From: Streptomyces venezuelae
GTDB taxonomy: Bacteria > Actinomycetota > Actinomycetes > Streptomycetales > Streptomycetaceae
Assembly (NCBI RefSeq): GCF_008642375.1
Contig: NZ_CP029194.1
Location: forward strand, 6,379,001 to 6,443,000
DNA length: 64,000 bases
Direction of reading: 5' to 3'
The stretch's first letter is position 1. Each line of letters opens with the position of its first letter. Below the pieces are notes generated by a model. The model was not told the DNA's origin and ran no database searches. It worked only from the letters and a program-made list of their open reading frames with translations. This document shows positions 7,395 through 15,609 of the stretch, piece by piece. A program made the translations under genes and the position numbers.

Positions 7395-9274
7395 ACCAGC
7401 ACTCCCGCGAGAAGCGAGGCGGTCAGGGTCGCCCCGTCCATCGTGAGCACCGACTCCGGGTGGAACTGCACGCCGGCGAAGCCGGGCCCGCGCAGCGCGT
7501 GCACCTCGTCGGTCCCCGGGTCGCGGCTGACCTCGATCCGGTGCAGGGCGAGCTCCGTCGCCGTCCGGTCGTCGCAGCGGGCCGTGAAGCTGTTGTAGAA
7601 GCCGACCGTCTGCTCCTGCCCGAAGAGGTCGATCCGCAACTGCGCCCCCTGGAACGGGGTCCGCTTGCGGACGATCTCCAGGCCCAGCTCGGCGGCGATC
7701 AGCTCGTGCCCCAGGCACACCCCGAGCAGACCGTGCCGGTGGTCCCGCACCAGCTCGGCCGTCAGACCGCGCAGGAAGCGCATCTTCGGATCGGCGGCGT
7801 CCGAGGGGTTGCCGGGGCCGGGCCCGAGCACCACCGGCCCCTCGTGGGCGAGGGCCAGCTCCCGCAGCCCCGGCTCGTCGTAGCGGAGCACCGACACCTC
7901 GAGGCCCGAGGAGCGCAGGACGTGCGCGAGCATCGCCGTGAACGTGTCCTCGGCGTCGATCACCAGCGCGTGGCCGGACAGCTCCGCCGACTTCACCTGC
8001 ATCCGCAGCCAGAACGGCGCGAGATCGGCCCGCCGCGCGTCCAGGGCGGCCCGCACGCGCGGATCGTCGGCGAGGCGCGCCGGCGCCGGAGCCGAGGCGC
8101 CGCCCGTCGGCCGGCCCTCCCGCACCCCGAGCGCGGTCAGCACCCCGGCCGCCTTGGCGTGCGTCTCGGCCACCTCGCCCGCCGGGTCCGAGTGCCGGAC
8201 GAGGGTCGCCCCGACGGGCACCCGCAGCCGCCCGCCCGCGTCGATGTCGGCGGTACGGATCAGAATGGGCGAGTCCAGCGTCTGCGCCCCGCTCGCGTCC
8301 GTACCGAGCAGCGCGAGCGCGCCCGCGTAGTAGCCGCGCCCGCCGGTCTCGTGACGCTCGATCACCCGGCAGGCGTTCTGCACCGGCGAACCGGTCACGG
8401 TCGCCGCGAACATCGTCTCCCGCAGCACCTCCCGCACGTCGAGCGAGGAGCGCCCGCGCAACTCGTACTCGGTGTGCGCGAGATGGGCCATCTCCTTCAG
8501 CCGGGGCCCGATCACGACCCCGCCCATGTCGCCCACGGTGCACATCATCTTGAGCTCCTCGTCGACGACCATCGACAGCTCCTCGGTCTCCTTGCGGTCG
8601 GCGAGGAAGGCCAGCAGGTCCTCGGGGGTCGGGGAGGCCCCGGCCGGGTAGCGGTAGGTGCCGCTGATCGGGTTCATCACGACCGTGCCGCCCGACATCC
8701 GCACGTGCACCTCGGGGCTCGCCCCGACGAGCGTCCGCTCGCCCGTGTGCACGACGAAGGTCCAGTACGCGCCCCGCTCGCCCGCCAGGAGCCGCCGGAA
8801 CAGGGCGAGCGCGTCGGCCCGCCCGAAGCCGGGGATCTCACCCGTGAACGTCCGCCGGATGACGAAGTTCGCGCCCTCGCCGGAGCCGATCTCCTCGTCG
8901 ATGACCCGGCGCACGGTCCCGGCGTACTCCTCGTCCGAGACGTCGAACGCGCCGCCCTCGACGCGCACGTCGTGCGCGGGCAGCCGGCTGAGCGCCTCGT
9001 CCAGCGGCAGCTCGTACGACTCATCGGCGACGAGCACGGAGAGCGGGGTGCCGTCGTCCCGCACGTCGAAGCCGCGCTCCCGGATCTGCCGGAAGGGCAC
9101 GAGCGCGAGCGTCGGCAGCGGGCCCACGGGCAGCTCGGCGAGCCGCTCGGCCTCGTGGACCCGGCCGATCAGCACCTCGACGGTGTCGTGGTCACGACCG
9201 GGGGTCCGCCTGCGCAGCAGGGCGAAGGGCGGGCAGGAGTCGTCCAGGAGACGGGAGAGGTCCAAGGGGTCCAT
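7391..9274 (-). CDS. trpEG: Anthranilate synthase, fused TrpE-TrpG
   Basis: Converts chorismate and glutamine to anthranilate, the first step of tryptophan synthesis. 627 residues in one chain: an N-terminal chorismate-binding domain (about 1-400, with NPISGTYRYP, FAATVTGSPVQNACRVIERHE and GRGYYAGA) fused to a class I glutamine amidotransferase (about 440-627) with nucleophile Cys520 in GVCLGHE, His605 and Glu607 in FHPES. The fused, PhzE-like architecture matches S. venezuelae TrpEG and S. coelicolor SCO2117. Expression is controlled by the trpL attenuator just upstream. A role in a secondary pathway is less likely because of the tryptophan codons in the leader. Confidence 0.92.
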   Translation of the reverse strand: MDPLDLSRLLDDSCPPFALLRRRTPGRDHDTVEVLIGRVHEAERLAELPVGPLPTLALVPFRQIRERGFDVRDDGTPLSVLVADESYELPLDEALSRLPAHDVRVEGGAFDVSDEEYAGTVRRVIDEEIGSGEGANFVIRRTFTGEIPGFGRADALALFRRLLAGERGAYWTFVVHTGERTLVGASPEVHVRMSGGTVVMNPISGTYRYPAGASPTPEDLLAFLADRKETEELSMVVDEELKMMCTVGDMGGVVIGPRLKEMAHLAHTEYELRGRSSLDVREVLRETMFAATVTGSPVQNACRVIERHETGGRGYYAGALALLGTDASGAQTLDSPILIRTADIDAGGRLRVPVGATLVRHSDPAGEVAETHAKAAGVLTALGVREGRPTGGASAPAPARLADDPRVRAALDARRADLAPFWLRMQVKSAELSGHALVIDAEDTFTAMLAHVLRSSGLEVSVLRYDEPGLRELALAHEGPVVLGPGPGNPSDAADPKMRFLRGLTAELVRDHRHGLLGVCLGHELIAAELGLEIVRKRTPFQGAQLRIDLFGQEQTVGFYNSFTARCDDRTATELALHRIEVSRDPGTDEVHALRGPGFAGVQFHPESVLTMDGATLTASLLAGVLV

Positions 9275-9332
9275 GGGGTGTGTCGTTCCTTCCGGGTGGA
9301 GTACGGAGAGGAGGAACGGCCCCGGGTACGAG

Positions 9333-9357
9333 AAAAGGCCGCCCCTCGGGCGGCCTT
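9333..9357 (-). terminator. trp attenuator terminator
   Basis: On the minus strand AAGGCCGCCC, GAG loop, GGGCGGCCTT, followed by a T run: an intrinsic terminator between the leader peptide and trpEG. Confidence 0.85.
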
Positions 9358-9382
9358 CGCGTGTCGTTCGGTGTACGCGCGA

Positions 9383-9454
9383 TCAGTGGGCCGCCGGATG
9401 AGCGGTCCACCACCAGTTCTGGATCTGGGAGTTCTGGATCTGAGGCGCGAACAT
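9383..9454 (-). CDS. trpL: trp leader peptide with three consecutive Trp codons
   Basis: A 23-residue reading frame from ATG 9454 to TGA 9383. It begins MFAPQIQ and carries WWW at residues 14-16, followed by seven residues. Ribosome stalling at the Trp codons when charged tRNA-Trp is scarce would favour an antiterminator over the 9333-9357 terminator and switch trpEG on. Tryptophan attenuation of trpEG has been described in S. venezuelae. No ribosome binding site is visible; a -10 TACAGT lies seven bases upstream, so the leader is probably translated from a leaderless transcript. Confidence 0.88.
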   Translation of the reverse strand: MFAPQIQNSQIQNWWWTAHPAAH

Positions 9455-9461
9455 GTCGAGC

Positions 9462-9467
9462 ACTGTA
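9462..9467 (-). promoter_or_regulatory. trpL/trpEG -10 element
   Basis: TACAGT on the minus strand, seven bases before the leader ATG. No good -35 is visible. Confidence 0.55.
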
Positions 9468-9497
9468 ACCCAGCGGGAAGCCGAGGGGCCACGAAAA

Positions 9498-9539
9498 CGG
9501 GGCCCGGTCCGCACCGTGGACGGTGCGAGCCGGGCCCCG
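9498..9539 (-). terminator. Terminator downstream of the amidase
   Basis: About 20-bp GC-rich stem with one mismatch and a TGGA loop, 26 bases after the amidase stop; it separates the amidase from the trp promoter on the same strand. Confidence 0.75.
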
Positions 9540-9564
9540 AGGCCGCTCTGTGCGAGCTACCCGA

Positions 9565-12369
9565 TCAGAAGATCAGGTTGTAGATCTGCCAGCCGGGGCC
9601 GACGTTCACGCGCGTGGCGTACGGCGCGGTGAGGCTGCCGGTGCCCTTGTACGACCAGAGCGTGCCGGAGCCGTCGCGGGCTATCAGGTCGCCCCTGCCG
9701 TCGGCGCTCAGGTCGCTCGGACCGACGATGCTGTTGTACGCACCCCAGCCGCCGCCGACCCGGTACCGCGTGGCGAACGGCGTGGTGGCGTTGCCCGTGC
9801 CCTGGTACGACCAGAGGACACCGGAGGTGTCGCGGCCGATGAGGTCGGCCTTGCCGTCGCCGGACAGGTCACCGGTGGAGACGATGGCGTTGTACGTCTG
9901 CCAGCCGCCGCCGACCCGGAGCCGGGTCGCGAACGGGGTGGCCGGGACGCCGGTGCCCTTGTACAGCCACAGGACACCCGACTTCTCGCGGGCGATCAGG
10001 TCGGGCTTGCCGTCGTTGGTCACGTCCCGGACGGCGATGATCCGGTCGTAGATCCCCCAGCCGCCACCGGTCCGCAGCCGCGCCTTGAACGGCGCGGCCG
10101 GGTTGCCGCTGCCCTGGTAGTACCAGAGGACACCGGAGGCGTCCCGGGCCACGGCGTCCCCGGTGCCGTCGGCACGGAGAGCGGTCATGGGCGTGATGGC
10201 GTTGTAGACCTGCCACCCGGACCCGACCCGGTACCGGTTCAGGAACGGCGCGGAGGCGTTGCCGGTGCCCTGGTACTGCCAGAGGACACCGGAGGCGTCA
10301 CGGGCGAGGACGTTGTAGCGGTTGGTGGCGTTCACCGCCGGGGCCGGGGCGGACTCGACGACGTCCGAGGCCTTCACCCACGCCATGCGGTGGTTGTAGC
10401 GGATCGGGATGTACATGTCGGTGCCGACGACGTTCGTCTGGGCGGAGCCGAAGTAGTCGTCGCCCTTCACCGCCGGGCCGGCCTTCACGTACGCGCCGCC
10501 GGCGCCGAAGGAGTACAGCGACAGGTAGTTGGGGTTGTCCGTGGGCGCGGTGACGCCGTTGGTGCCGGGGTACGCGGCCTTCTCGGGGAAGGCGCGGCCG
10601 TAGATCAGCGGCGTCTTGCCGGCCGCGGCCTTCAGGACCCGCTGCGAGGTGTCCTTGACGACGGACGTGTACTGGCCGCCCGGGTTGTAGAACCAGGCCT
10701 TCTGGCCGCCGTACCAGATCTGCGTCCAGTTGGTCTGGACGGCCGACACGACGTAGGTGCCGCCCGCGCGGACCTTGTTGCCCCAGTTGGGGCCGTCGCT
10801 CCACAGGACGTTGGGGATGTACGCGTCCTTGATCGGCGTCGTGGTCGACGGCGTCTCGTAGAGGTAGCCGAAGTTGGCCGGCTGGGCGGGGACGGTGCTG
10901 CCGCCGTAGGTGATCTTCGGCTGGTTCGCCGAGGTGTAGGGCGGGACGACACGGACCAGCTGGCCGGGCTGGAGCAGACCGCCGGCGCCGCCGGCACCGG
11001 TCGGGGCGCCGAGGAGGGACATGTAGTGGTTCCAGTCCCAGAACGGACCGGCGTCCCAGTGCATCCCCGCGACCTTGGCGTTGACGTGGCCCGGGACCTC
11101 GTCGTGGCCGATGATGTGCTCACGGTCCAGCGGGATGCCGTACTCGGTCGCGAGGAACTTCACCAGCTTCGCGGAGGACTCGTACTGGGGCTCGGTGTAC
11201 CACTTGCCATCCTTGATGGCGTAGCCCTCGTGCTCCACGCCGATGGCGTGCATGTTGTCGGTCCAGTTGCCCGCGTGCCACGCGATGTTCTTGTTCTCGA
11301 CCATCTGGGTGACCAGACCGTCGCTCGCGCGGATCAGGTAGTGGGCGCTGCCCTTGGCCGTCGCGCTCTGGAAGGTCGCGATGGTGCCCTCGTAGCTGCC
11401 CTCGGTGTCGTGGATCACGATCCGGCGGACGTCCAGCTGGGTGTTCTTGGCCCGGTTGGCGAGCGTGTAGTTCCGCTGCCCGGTGCTCGGGACCTCGGCC
11501 GGGCGGTAGTCGCAGACCAGGCCGGTCGGCGGGCACTCGGGCGTCGGGGTGTCCGTGGTGCTCGCGAAGCTCGCGGCCAGCGGCACGTTCGACGGCTTGG
11601 CGGGCTCCACCTCGGGCGCGGCCGGCAGCGTGACCGGCTGGCCCTCGGTCGTGAGCGCGCGCTCACCCGTCTTGATCGACTCGAAGACGCGCTCCGCGAA
11701 GAGGTCGGCGCCCTTCCGGTCGGGGGACTGGCTGTAGCGGGCCACGGCCGGGTACCAGTCGGCCGGGTCCTCGGAGAGCTCGGCGCCGGCCTGCTTCTGG
11801 TACTCGGCGAGCAGCGCGGCACCGGCACGGATCGAGGCGGCGGTGTCGTTCTTCACGGCGTCGGCGGAGCTGTCGATCAGCCCGGCGGCCTTGTCCAGGG
11901 TGTGCAGCCGCGGGTCGTCGGTGTCGACGGTCTCCTTCGGCAGTGCCGCCAGGGCCTTGGCCTCGTCGAAGGTCTTCTCGATCTCGGCCTTGCCGCTCGC
12001 GTTCAGGTGCGCGAGGCGCTCCTTCACGTCGTGCTGCTCGACGTCCTCGGCATCGACGTCCGTCAGGCCCATGACGTTGTAAGCGCCGGTCGTGCTCGGC
12101 AGCCCGTCGTGCGACTCCCAGCGCGTCTGGCGGTACGACACCGCCATCAGCACGCTCTGCGGCACATCGAACTCGCGCGCCGCGTTTGCGAACTGCGACT
12201 GGAGGGAAACGTCACCAGCAGCAGCCTTGGCGTCGCCCGTCCCGCCGAGGAGGCCCGGGGACGCGACCGCGATGGTGCCGAGCGTGGCAGTGGCGACGAC
12301 CGCGGCCGCCGCTCCGTACATGAGACGTTTCTTCTTAAGGTCCCTGCGGTGACTCCGGGTCACGCCCAC
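9565..12369 (-). CDS. Secreted N-acetylmuramoyl-L-alanine amidase with FG-GAP-like repeats
   Basis: Cleaves the amide bond between muramic acid and the stem peptide (family knowledge). 934 residues: basic N-terminus and one hydrophobic export/anchor segment (about 18-40); a helical region (60-240) with a lytic-transglycosylase-like flavour (LMAVSYRQTRWESHDG, GAYNVMGL); a type 2 amidase domain (about 310-450) with zinc-ligand candidates in IHDTEG, VEHEGY and GMHWDAG; a linker; and about five tandem repeats of about 48 residues with DGxxDLIARDxSGVLW-type signatures (about 690-934). GTG 12369 is the longest start; GTG 12363 has the better spaced AGGGGTGG. Divergent from the DAHP synthase. Likely acts in cell wall turnover during growth or sporulation. 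Confidence 0.88.
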   Translation of the reverse strand: MGVTRSHRRDLKKKRLMYGAAAAVVATATLGTIAVASPGLLGGTGDAKAAAGDVSLQSQFANAAREFDVPQSVLMAVSYRQTRWESHDGLPSTTGAYNVMGLTDVDAEDVEQHDVKERLAHLNASGKAEIEKTFDEAKALAALPKETVDTDDPRLHTLDKAAGLIDSSADAVKNDTAASIRAGAALLAEYQKQAGAELSEDPADWYPAVARYSQSPDRKGADLFAERVFESIKTGERALTTEGQPVTLPAAPEVEPAKPSNVPLAASFASTTDTPTPECPPTGLVCDYRPAEVPSTGQRNYTLANRAKNTQLDVRRIVIHDTEGSYEGTIATFQSATAKGSAHYLIRASDGLVTQMVENKNIAWHAGNWTDNMHAIGVEHEGYAIKDGKWYTEPQYESSAKLVKFLATEYGIPLDREHIIGHDEVPGHVNAKVAGMHWDAGPFWDWNHYMSLLGAPTGAGGAGGLLQPGQLVRVVPPYTSANQPKITYGGSTVPAQPANFGYLYETPSTTTPIKDAYIPNVLWSDGPNWGNKVRAGGTYVVSAVQTNWTQIWYGGQKAWFYNPGGQYTSVVKDTSQRVLKAAAGKTPLIYGRAFPEKAAYPGTNGVTAPTDNPNYLSLYSFGAGGAYVKAGPAVKGDDYFGSAQTNVVGTDMYIPIRYNHRMAWVKASDVVESAPAPAVNATNRYNVLARDASGVLWQYQGTGNASAPFLNRYRVGSGWQVYNAITPMTALRADGTGDAVARDASGVLWYYQGSGNPAAPFKARLRTGGGWGIYDRIIAVRDVTNDGKPDLIAREKSGVLWLYKGTGVPATPFATRLRVGGGWQTYNAIVSTGDLSGDGKADLIGRDTSGVLWSYQGTGNATTPFATRYRVGGGWGAYNSIVGPSDLSADGRGDLIARDGSGTLWSYKGTGSLTAPYATRVNVGPGWQIYNLIF
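9568..10320 (-). repeat. Five tandem FG-GAP/VCBS-like coding repeats
   Basis: Five copies of a unit of about 48 codons (SGVLWxYxGTGN, then APFxxRxRVGGGWxxYN) at the C-terminus of the amidase. Such repeats commonly fold as beta-propeller blades and bind ligands or wall polymers. Confidence 0.8.
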
Positions 12370-12504
12370 CCCTGTGATTCGACTGTCAACTAGTGAAACG
12401 GGCCAGAGGGTAACACCACCTGAAGGCGTGAAGATCGCCGGCGGACATTTCGGGCGCGCGTCTCAGTCACTGGGCAGGGGGCCGAGATGGGGCGAAGGAC
12501 CCCG

Positions 12505-12510
12505 TAATGT
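12505..12510 (+). promoter_or_regulatory. DAHP synthase -10 element
   Basis: TAATGT, seven bases before GTG 12518; predicts a leaderless mRNA and supports this start among three nearby in-frame GTG codons (12512, 12518, 12524). Confidence 0.55.
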
Positions 12511-12517
12511 AGTGAGC

Positions 12518-13870
12518 GTGACCGTGAACGCTGATACCCACGCCGTCGCCAAGGCGACCTGGCGAGACCTGCCCGCGGCGCAGCAGCCCGAGTACCCCGA
12601 TGCCGAGGCTCTGCGCGATGTGATCGCGGACCTCGAGTCGTATCCTCCGCTCGTCTTCGCCGGCGAGTGTGACCAGCTGCGCGCCCGGATGGGAGCCGTC
12701 GCCCGTGGCGAGGCGTTCCTGCTCCAGGGCGGCGACTGCGCCGAGGCTTTCGACGCCGTGTCCGCCGACCACATCCGGGCCAAGCTCAAGACGCTGCTCC
12801 AGATGAGCGCCGTCCTCACCTACGCGGCCTCCGTGCCCGTGGTGAAGGTCGGCCGCATCGCCGGCCAGTACTCGAAGCCCCGCTCCAAGGGGACCGAGAC
12901 CCGCGACGGCGTGACCCTGCCGACGTACCGGGGCGACTCGGTCAACGGCTTCGGCTTCGACGAGAAGTCCCGTATCCCGGACCCCGAGCGCCTGAAGCGG
13001 ATGTACAACGCCTCCGCCTCCACGCTCAACCTGGTGCGAGCCTTCACCACCGGTGGCTACGCCGACCTGCGCCAGGTGCACGCCTGGAACCAGGACTTCG
13101 TGAAGTCGTCCCCCTCGGGCCAGCGCTACGAGCAGCTGGCGCGGGAGATCGACAACGCGCTGAACTTCATGAAGGCCTGTGGCACCGACCCGGCCGAGTT
13201 CAAGGCCGTCGAGTTCTACGCCTCCCACGAGGCGCTGCTGCTCGACTACGAGGGCGCCCTGACCCGTACGGACTCGCGCACCGGCAAGCTGTACGACACC
13301 TCCGGCCACATGGTCTGGGTCGGTGAGCGCACCCGCCAGCTGGACCACGCGCACATCGAGTTCTGCTCGCAGATCGCCAACCCGATCGGCATCAAGCTCG
13401 GCCCGACCACCACGGTGGACGAGGCGCTGACGTACATCGACCGCCTCGACCCGGACCGCGAGCCGGGCCGGCTGACCTTCATCGTCCGCATGGGCGCCGA
13501 CAAGGTCCGCGACAAGCTCCCCGAGCTCGTCGAGAAGGTCACCGCCTCGGGCGCGGTCGTCGCCTGGGTCACCGACCCGATGCACGGCAACACCTTCGAG
13601 GCCGCCTCCGGCCACAAGACGCGCCGTTTCGACGACGTGCTCGACGAGGTCAAGGGCTTCTTCGAGGTCCACAAGGAGCTCGGCACCCACCCGGGCGGCA
13701 TCCACGTCGAGCTCACCGGTGACGACGTCACCGAGTGCGTGGGCGGCGGCGACGAGATCTTCGTCGACGACCTGCACCAGCGCTACGAGACGGCCTGCGA
13801 CCCGCGCCTCAACCGGAGCCAGTCGCTCGACCTGGCGTTCCTGGTGGCGGAGATGTACCGCGACCAGTGA
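12518..13870 (+). CDS. aroH: 3-deoxy-7-phosphoheptulonate synthase, class II
   Basis: Condenses phosphoenolpyruvate and erythrose 4-phosphate, the first step of the shikimate pathway. 450 residues, the plant/actinobacterial class II type: LQGGDCAEAF, KVGRIAGQYSKPRS, MHGNT and the final HVELTGDDVTECVGGG block are all recognisable. Cytoplasmic. It sits beside anthranilate synthase, so entry and a branch point of aromatic synthesis are neighbours, with the amidase in between. The orthologous gene in M. tuberculosis (aroG, Rv2178c) is likewise near pknL. Start GTG 12518 matches the MTVNA beginning I remember for the S. coelicolor protein (SCO2115). Confidence 0.93.
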   Translation: MTVNADTHAVAKATWRDLPAAQQPEYPDAEALRDVIADLESYPPLVFAGECDQLRARMGAVARGEAFLLQGGDCAEAFDAVSADHIRAKLKTLLQMSAVLTYAASVPVVKVGRIAGQYSKPRSKGTETRDGVTLPTYRGDSVNGFGFDEKSRIPDPERLKRMYNASASTLNLVRAFTTGGYADLRQVHAWNQDFVKSSPSGQRYEQLAREIDNALNFMKACGTDPAEFKAVEFYASHEALLLDYEGALTRTDSRTGKLYDTSGHMVWVGERTRQLDHAHIEFCSQIANPIGIKLGPTTTVDEALTYIDRLDPDREPGRLTFIVRMGADKVRDKLPELVEKVTASGAVVAWVTDPMHGNTFEAASGHKTRRFDDVLDEVKGFFEVHKELGTHPGGIHVELTGDDVTECVGGGDEIFVDDLHQRYETACDPRLNRSQSLDLAFLVAEMYRDQ

Positions 13871-13891
13871 TGTGATCAGTCGGTAGGTATC

Positions 13892-13938
13892 TACGACGAT
13901 GGGGCGCGGATCCATGTGATCCGCGCCCCATCGTCGTA
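13892..13938 (+). terminator. Terminator after DAHP synthase
   Basis: Perfect 21-bp inverted repeat (13892-13912 with 13918-13938) and a 5-base loop. Confidence 0.9.
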
Positions 13939-13974
13939 TCCAGGGCTTTTGAGGCTCCGGCCCGCCGGGTAAGG

Positions 13975-13993
13975 TTAGGTTAGCCTTATCGAT
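13975..13993 (+). promoter_or_regulatory. Iron box upstream of bfd
   Basis: TTAGGTTAGCCTTATCGAT matches 15 of 19 positions of the DtxR/IdeR/DmdR1 consensus TTAGGTTAGCCTAACCTAA. It overlaps the likely -10 region (TTTTGA at 13947, 17-base spacer, TAAGGT at 13970) and the start of the transcript, as expected for iron-dependent repression. Confidence 0.8.
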
Positions 13994-14013
13994 CTCGGCG
14001 GGAGGTGAACCGC

Positions 14014-14253
14014 GTGTACGTCTGCTCATGCTTCGGTGTCACGGAGAAGCAGGTCAAGGAGCACGCGGACGCGGGCGCCTGCACGCCGCGCCAGATCGCC
14101 TCGGCCTGCAAGGCCGGGACGGACTGCGGTTCCTGCGTCCGCCGCATTCAGGCCATCCTCGGGCGTGGCAACTGCCCCCGCCGCGAGCTCCTGGACCAGG
14201 GCATGCCGGCGCTGACCGCGGAGACCTACACGGAGCTCGACGAGGCCGCCTAG
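14014..14253 (+). CDS. bfd: Bacterioferritin-associated ferredoxin
   Basis: A 79-residue [2Fe-2S] protein that donates electrons to bacterioferritin so that stored ferric iron is released. Cys4, Cys6, Cys38 and Cys41 fall at the same positions as in E. coli Bfd (MYVCSCFGVTE, DCGSCV). GTG 14014 is chosen because GGGAGG ends eight bases upstream; an in-frame GTG at 14005 overlaps that site. An iron box lies in the promoter, so it should be expressed when iron is low, consistent with its role in mobilising iron. Convergent with bfr, 7 bp apart, with no terminator between them. Confidence 0.9.
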   Translation: MYVCSCFGVTEKQVKEHADAGACTPRQIASACKAGTDCGSCVRRIQAILGRGNCPRRELLDQGMPALTAETYTELDEAA

Positions 14254-14260
14254 GGGTCTG

Positions 14261-14737
14261 CTAGCTCGGCTGCTCGATCAGGGTCGAGATGTAGAGCGCC
14301 TCGCCCAGGGACTCGATCAGCTCCAGCTGCGTGTCCAGGTAGTCGATGTGGTGCTCCTCGTCGGCGAGGATCTCCTCGAAGAGGTTGGCGGACGTGATGT
14401 CCCCCTTGGCGCGCATGACCTCGATCCCACGCTTGAGGCGGTCGATCGCCTCCACCTCGACCTGGCGGTCCGCCTGGAACATCTCGGTGATCGTCTGTCC
14501 GACCCGGACGTGGAAGAGCCGCTGGTAGTTGGGCAGACCGTCGAGCATCAGGATGCGCTCGGTGATCTTGTCCGCGTGCTTCATCTCATCGATGGACTCT
14601 TCGCGGGTGTACTTGGCGAGCTTCGTCCACCCCTTGTTGTCCTGGATGCGGTAGTGCAGCCAGTACTGGTTGATGGCCGTCAGCTCGCCGGTCAGCTGCT
14701 CGTTGAGAAACTCGAGGACCTCGGGGTCGCCCTGCAT
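14261..14737 (-). CDS. bfr: Bacterioferritin
   Basis: A 158-residue haem-containing 24-mer ferritin that oxidises and stores iron. Ferroxidase ligands align with E. coli Bfr: Glu18 (GEL), Glu51 and His54 in ESIDEMKHAD, the Glu of VEVEAIDRL, and DEEHHID (Glu127/His130); the haem ligand Met52 is present. ATG 14737 has AGGAG eight bases upstream. It faces bfd across 7 bp. No iron box was seen on its own promoter side, so the two partners appear to be regulated differently. Confidence 0.94.
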   Translation of the reverse strand: MQGDPEVLEFLNEQLTGELTAINQYWLHYRIQDNKGWTKLAKYTREESIDEMKHADKITERILMLDGLPNYQRLFHVRVGQTITEMFQADRQVEVEAIDRLKRGIEVMRAKGDITSANLFEEILADEEHHIDYLDTQLELIESLGEALYISTLIEQPS

Positions 14738-14912
14738 CGCAGAGGCTCCTTCCACTTCCACGTTGCGTGTCTGTGCCGTCACTGGGCAGGATGGCCGCAT
14801 CCTCGCACCCCGAATGGGGGGCGTCCAGTAAGTGCAGGCTTAGTGGGAGTTGCCCGAATCTCGGACAGGTGGGAGGTTGGCTGGTCATGACCACCCCTCG
14901 CCGTCTGTCACC

Positions 14913-15572
14913 ATGGATGACATGGGTCAGCCGGAGAGCGGAGAACGCCGGGAAGGGGAAGCGGGGGAGCCGGATCGTTCGCCGGATCTTCCGCCGGGTC
15001 AGCGGCTGCAGCGCGGCTGGCCGGTCACGCACTACGGGCCCGTCCCCAAGTTCAAGCCGGACCGCTGGGAGTTCCGCGTCTTCGGCGCGACGGCGGACGG
15101 CGACAAGCGGTGCTGGAACCACGAGGAGTTCTCGGCCCTGCCGTTCTCCACGGTCGTGGCCGATCTGCACTGCGTCACGAAATTCAGCATGCTCGGGGCC
15201 GAATGGGGTGGGGTGCCCGCCCGGACCATCCTCGAACTGGCTCCGCCCGCGCCGCAGGTCACGCATGTGATGGTCTGGGCCGAGTACGGCTACAGCGCCA
15301 ACATGCGGCTCGCCGACTTCGCCGCGGACCGCTCGATCTTCGCCACCCACAAGGGCGGCGAGCTGCTCACCGCCGAGCACGGCTTCCCGCTGCGGCTCGT
15401 CGTCCCGCACCTGTACGCCTGGAAGGGGCCCAAGTGGGTCCGGGGCGTGGAGTACATGGCCGCCGACCGCCGGGGCTTCTGGGAGGAGCGCGGCTACCAC
15501 AACCTCGGTGACCCGTGGACGGAGCAGCGCTACTCGTACCAGGAGGAACCGGGAGACGGCCCGGAGCTGTAG
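14913..15572 (+). CDS. Molybdopterin-fold oxidoreductase (sulfite oxidase-like)
   Basis: A 219-residue protein with the sulfite oxidase/MsrP-type molybdopterin-binding domain: a single Cys87 in ADLHCVTKFS would ligate molybdenum, and VTHVMVWAEYGYSAN, GFPLRLVVPHLYAWKGPKWV and the C-terminal WEERGYHNLGDPW are typical. No signal peptide, no dimerisation domain and no haem domain, so it is a small soluble stand-alone member. Electron partner and substrate unknown. Two ATGs (14913 and 14922) are possible; neither has a strong ribosome binding site. Divergent from bfr. Confidence 0.82.
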   Translation: MDDMGQPESGERREGEAGEPDRSPDLPPGQRLQRGWPVTHYGPVPKFKPDRWEFRVFGATADGDKRCWNHEEFSALPFSTVVADLHCVTKFSMLGAEWGGVPARTILELAPPAPQVTHVMVWAEYGYSANMRLADFAADRSIFATHKGGELLTAEHGFPLRLVVPHLYAWKGPKWVRGVEYMAADRRGFWEERGYHNLGDPWTEQRYSYQEEPGDGPEL

Positions 15573-15609
15573 TGCTCCGGACCGCCGGGGTGCGTCTCGG
15601 CCGGTTCGT

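Noticed and set aside
9523..12393. A plus-strand open frame of about 950 codons opposite the amidase
   Set aside because: Repetitive only because the amidase repeats are repetitive; no recognisable domains and no start signal.
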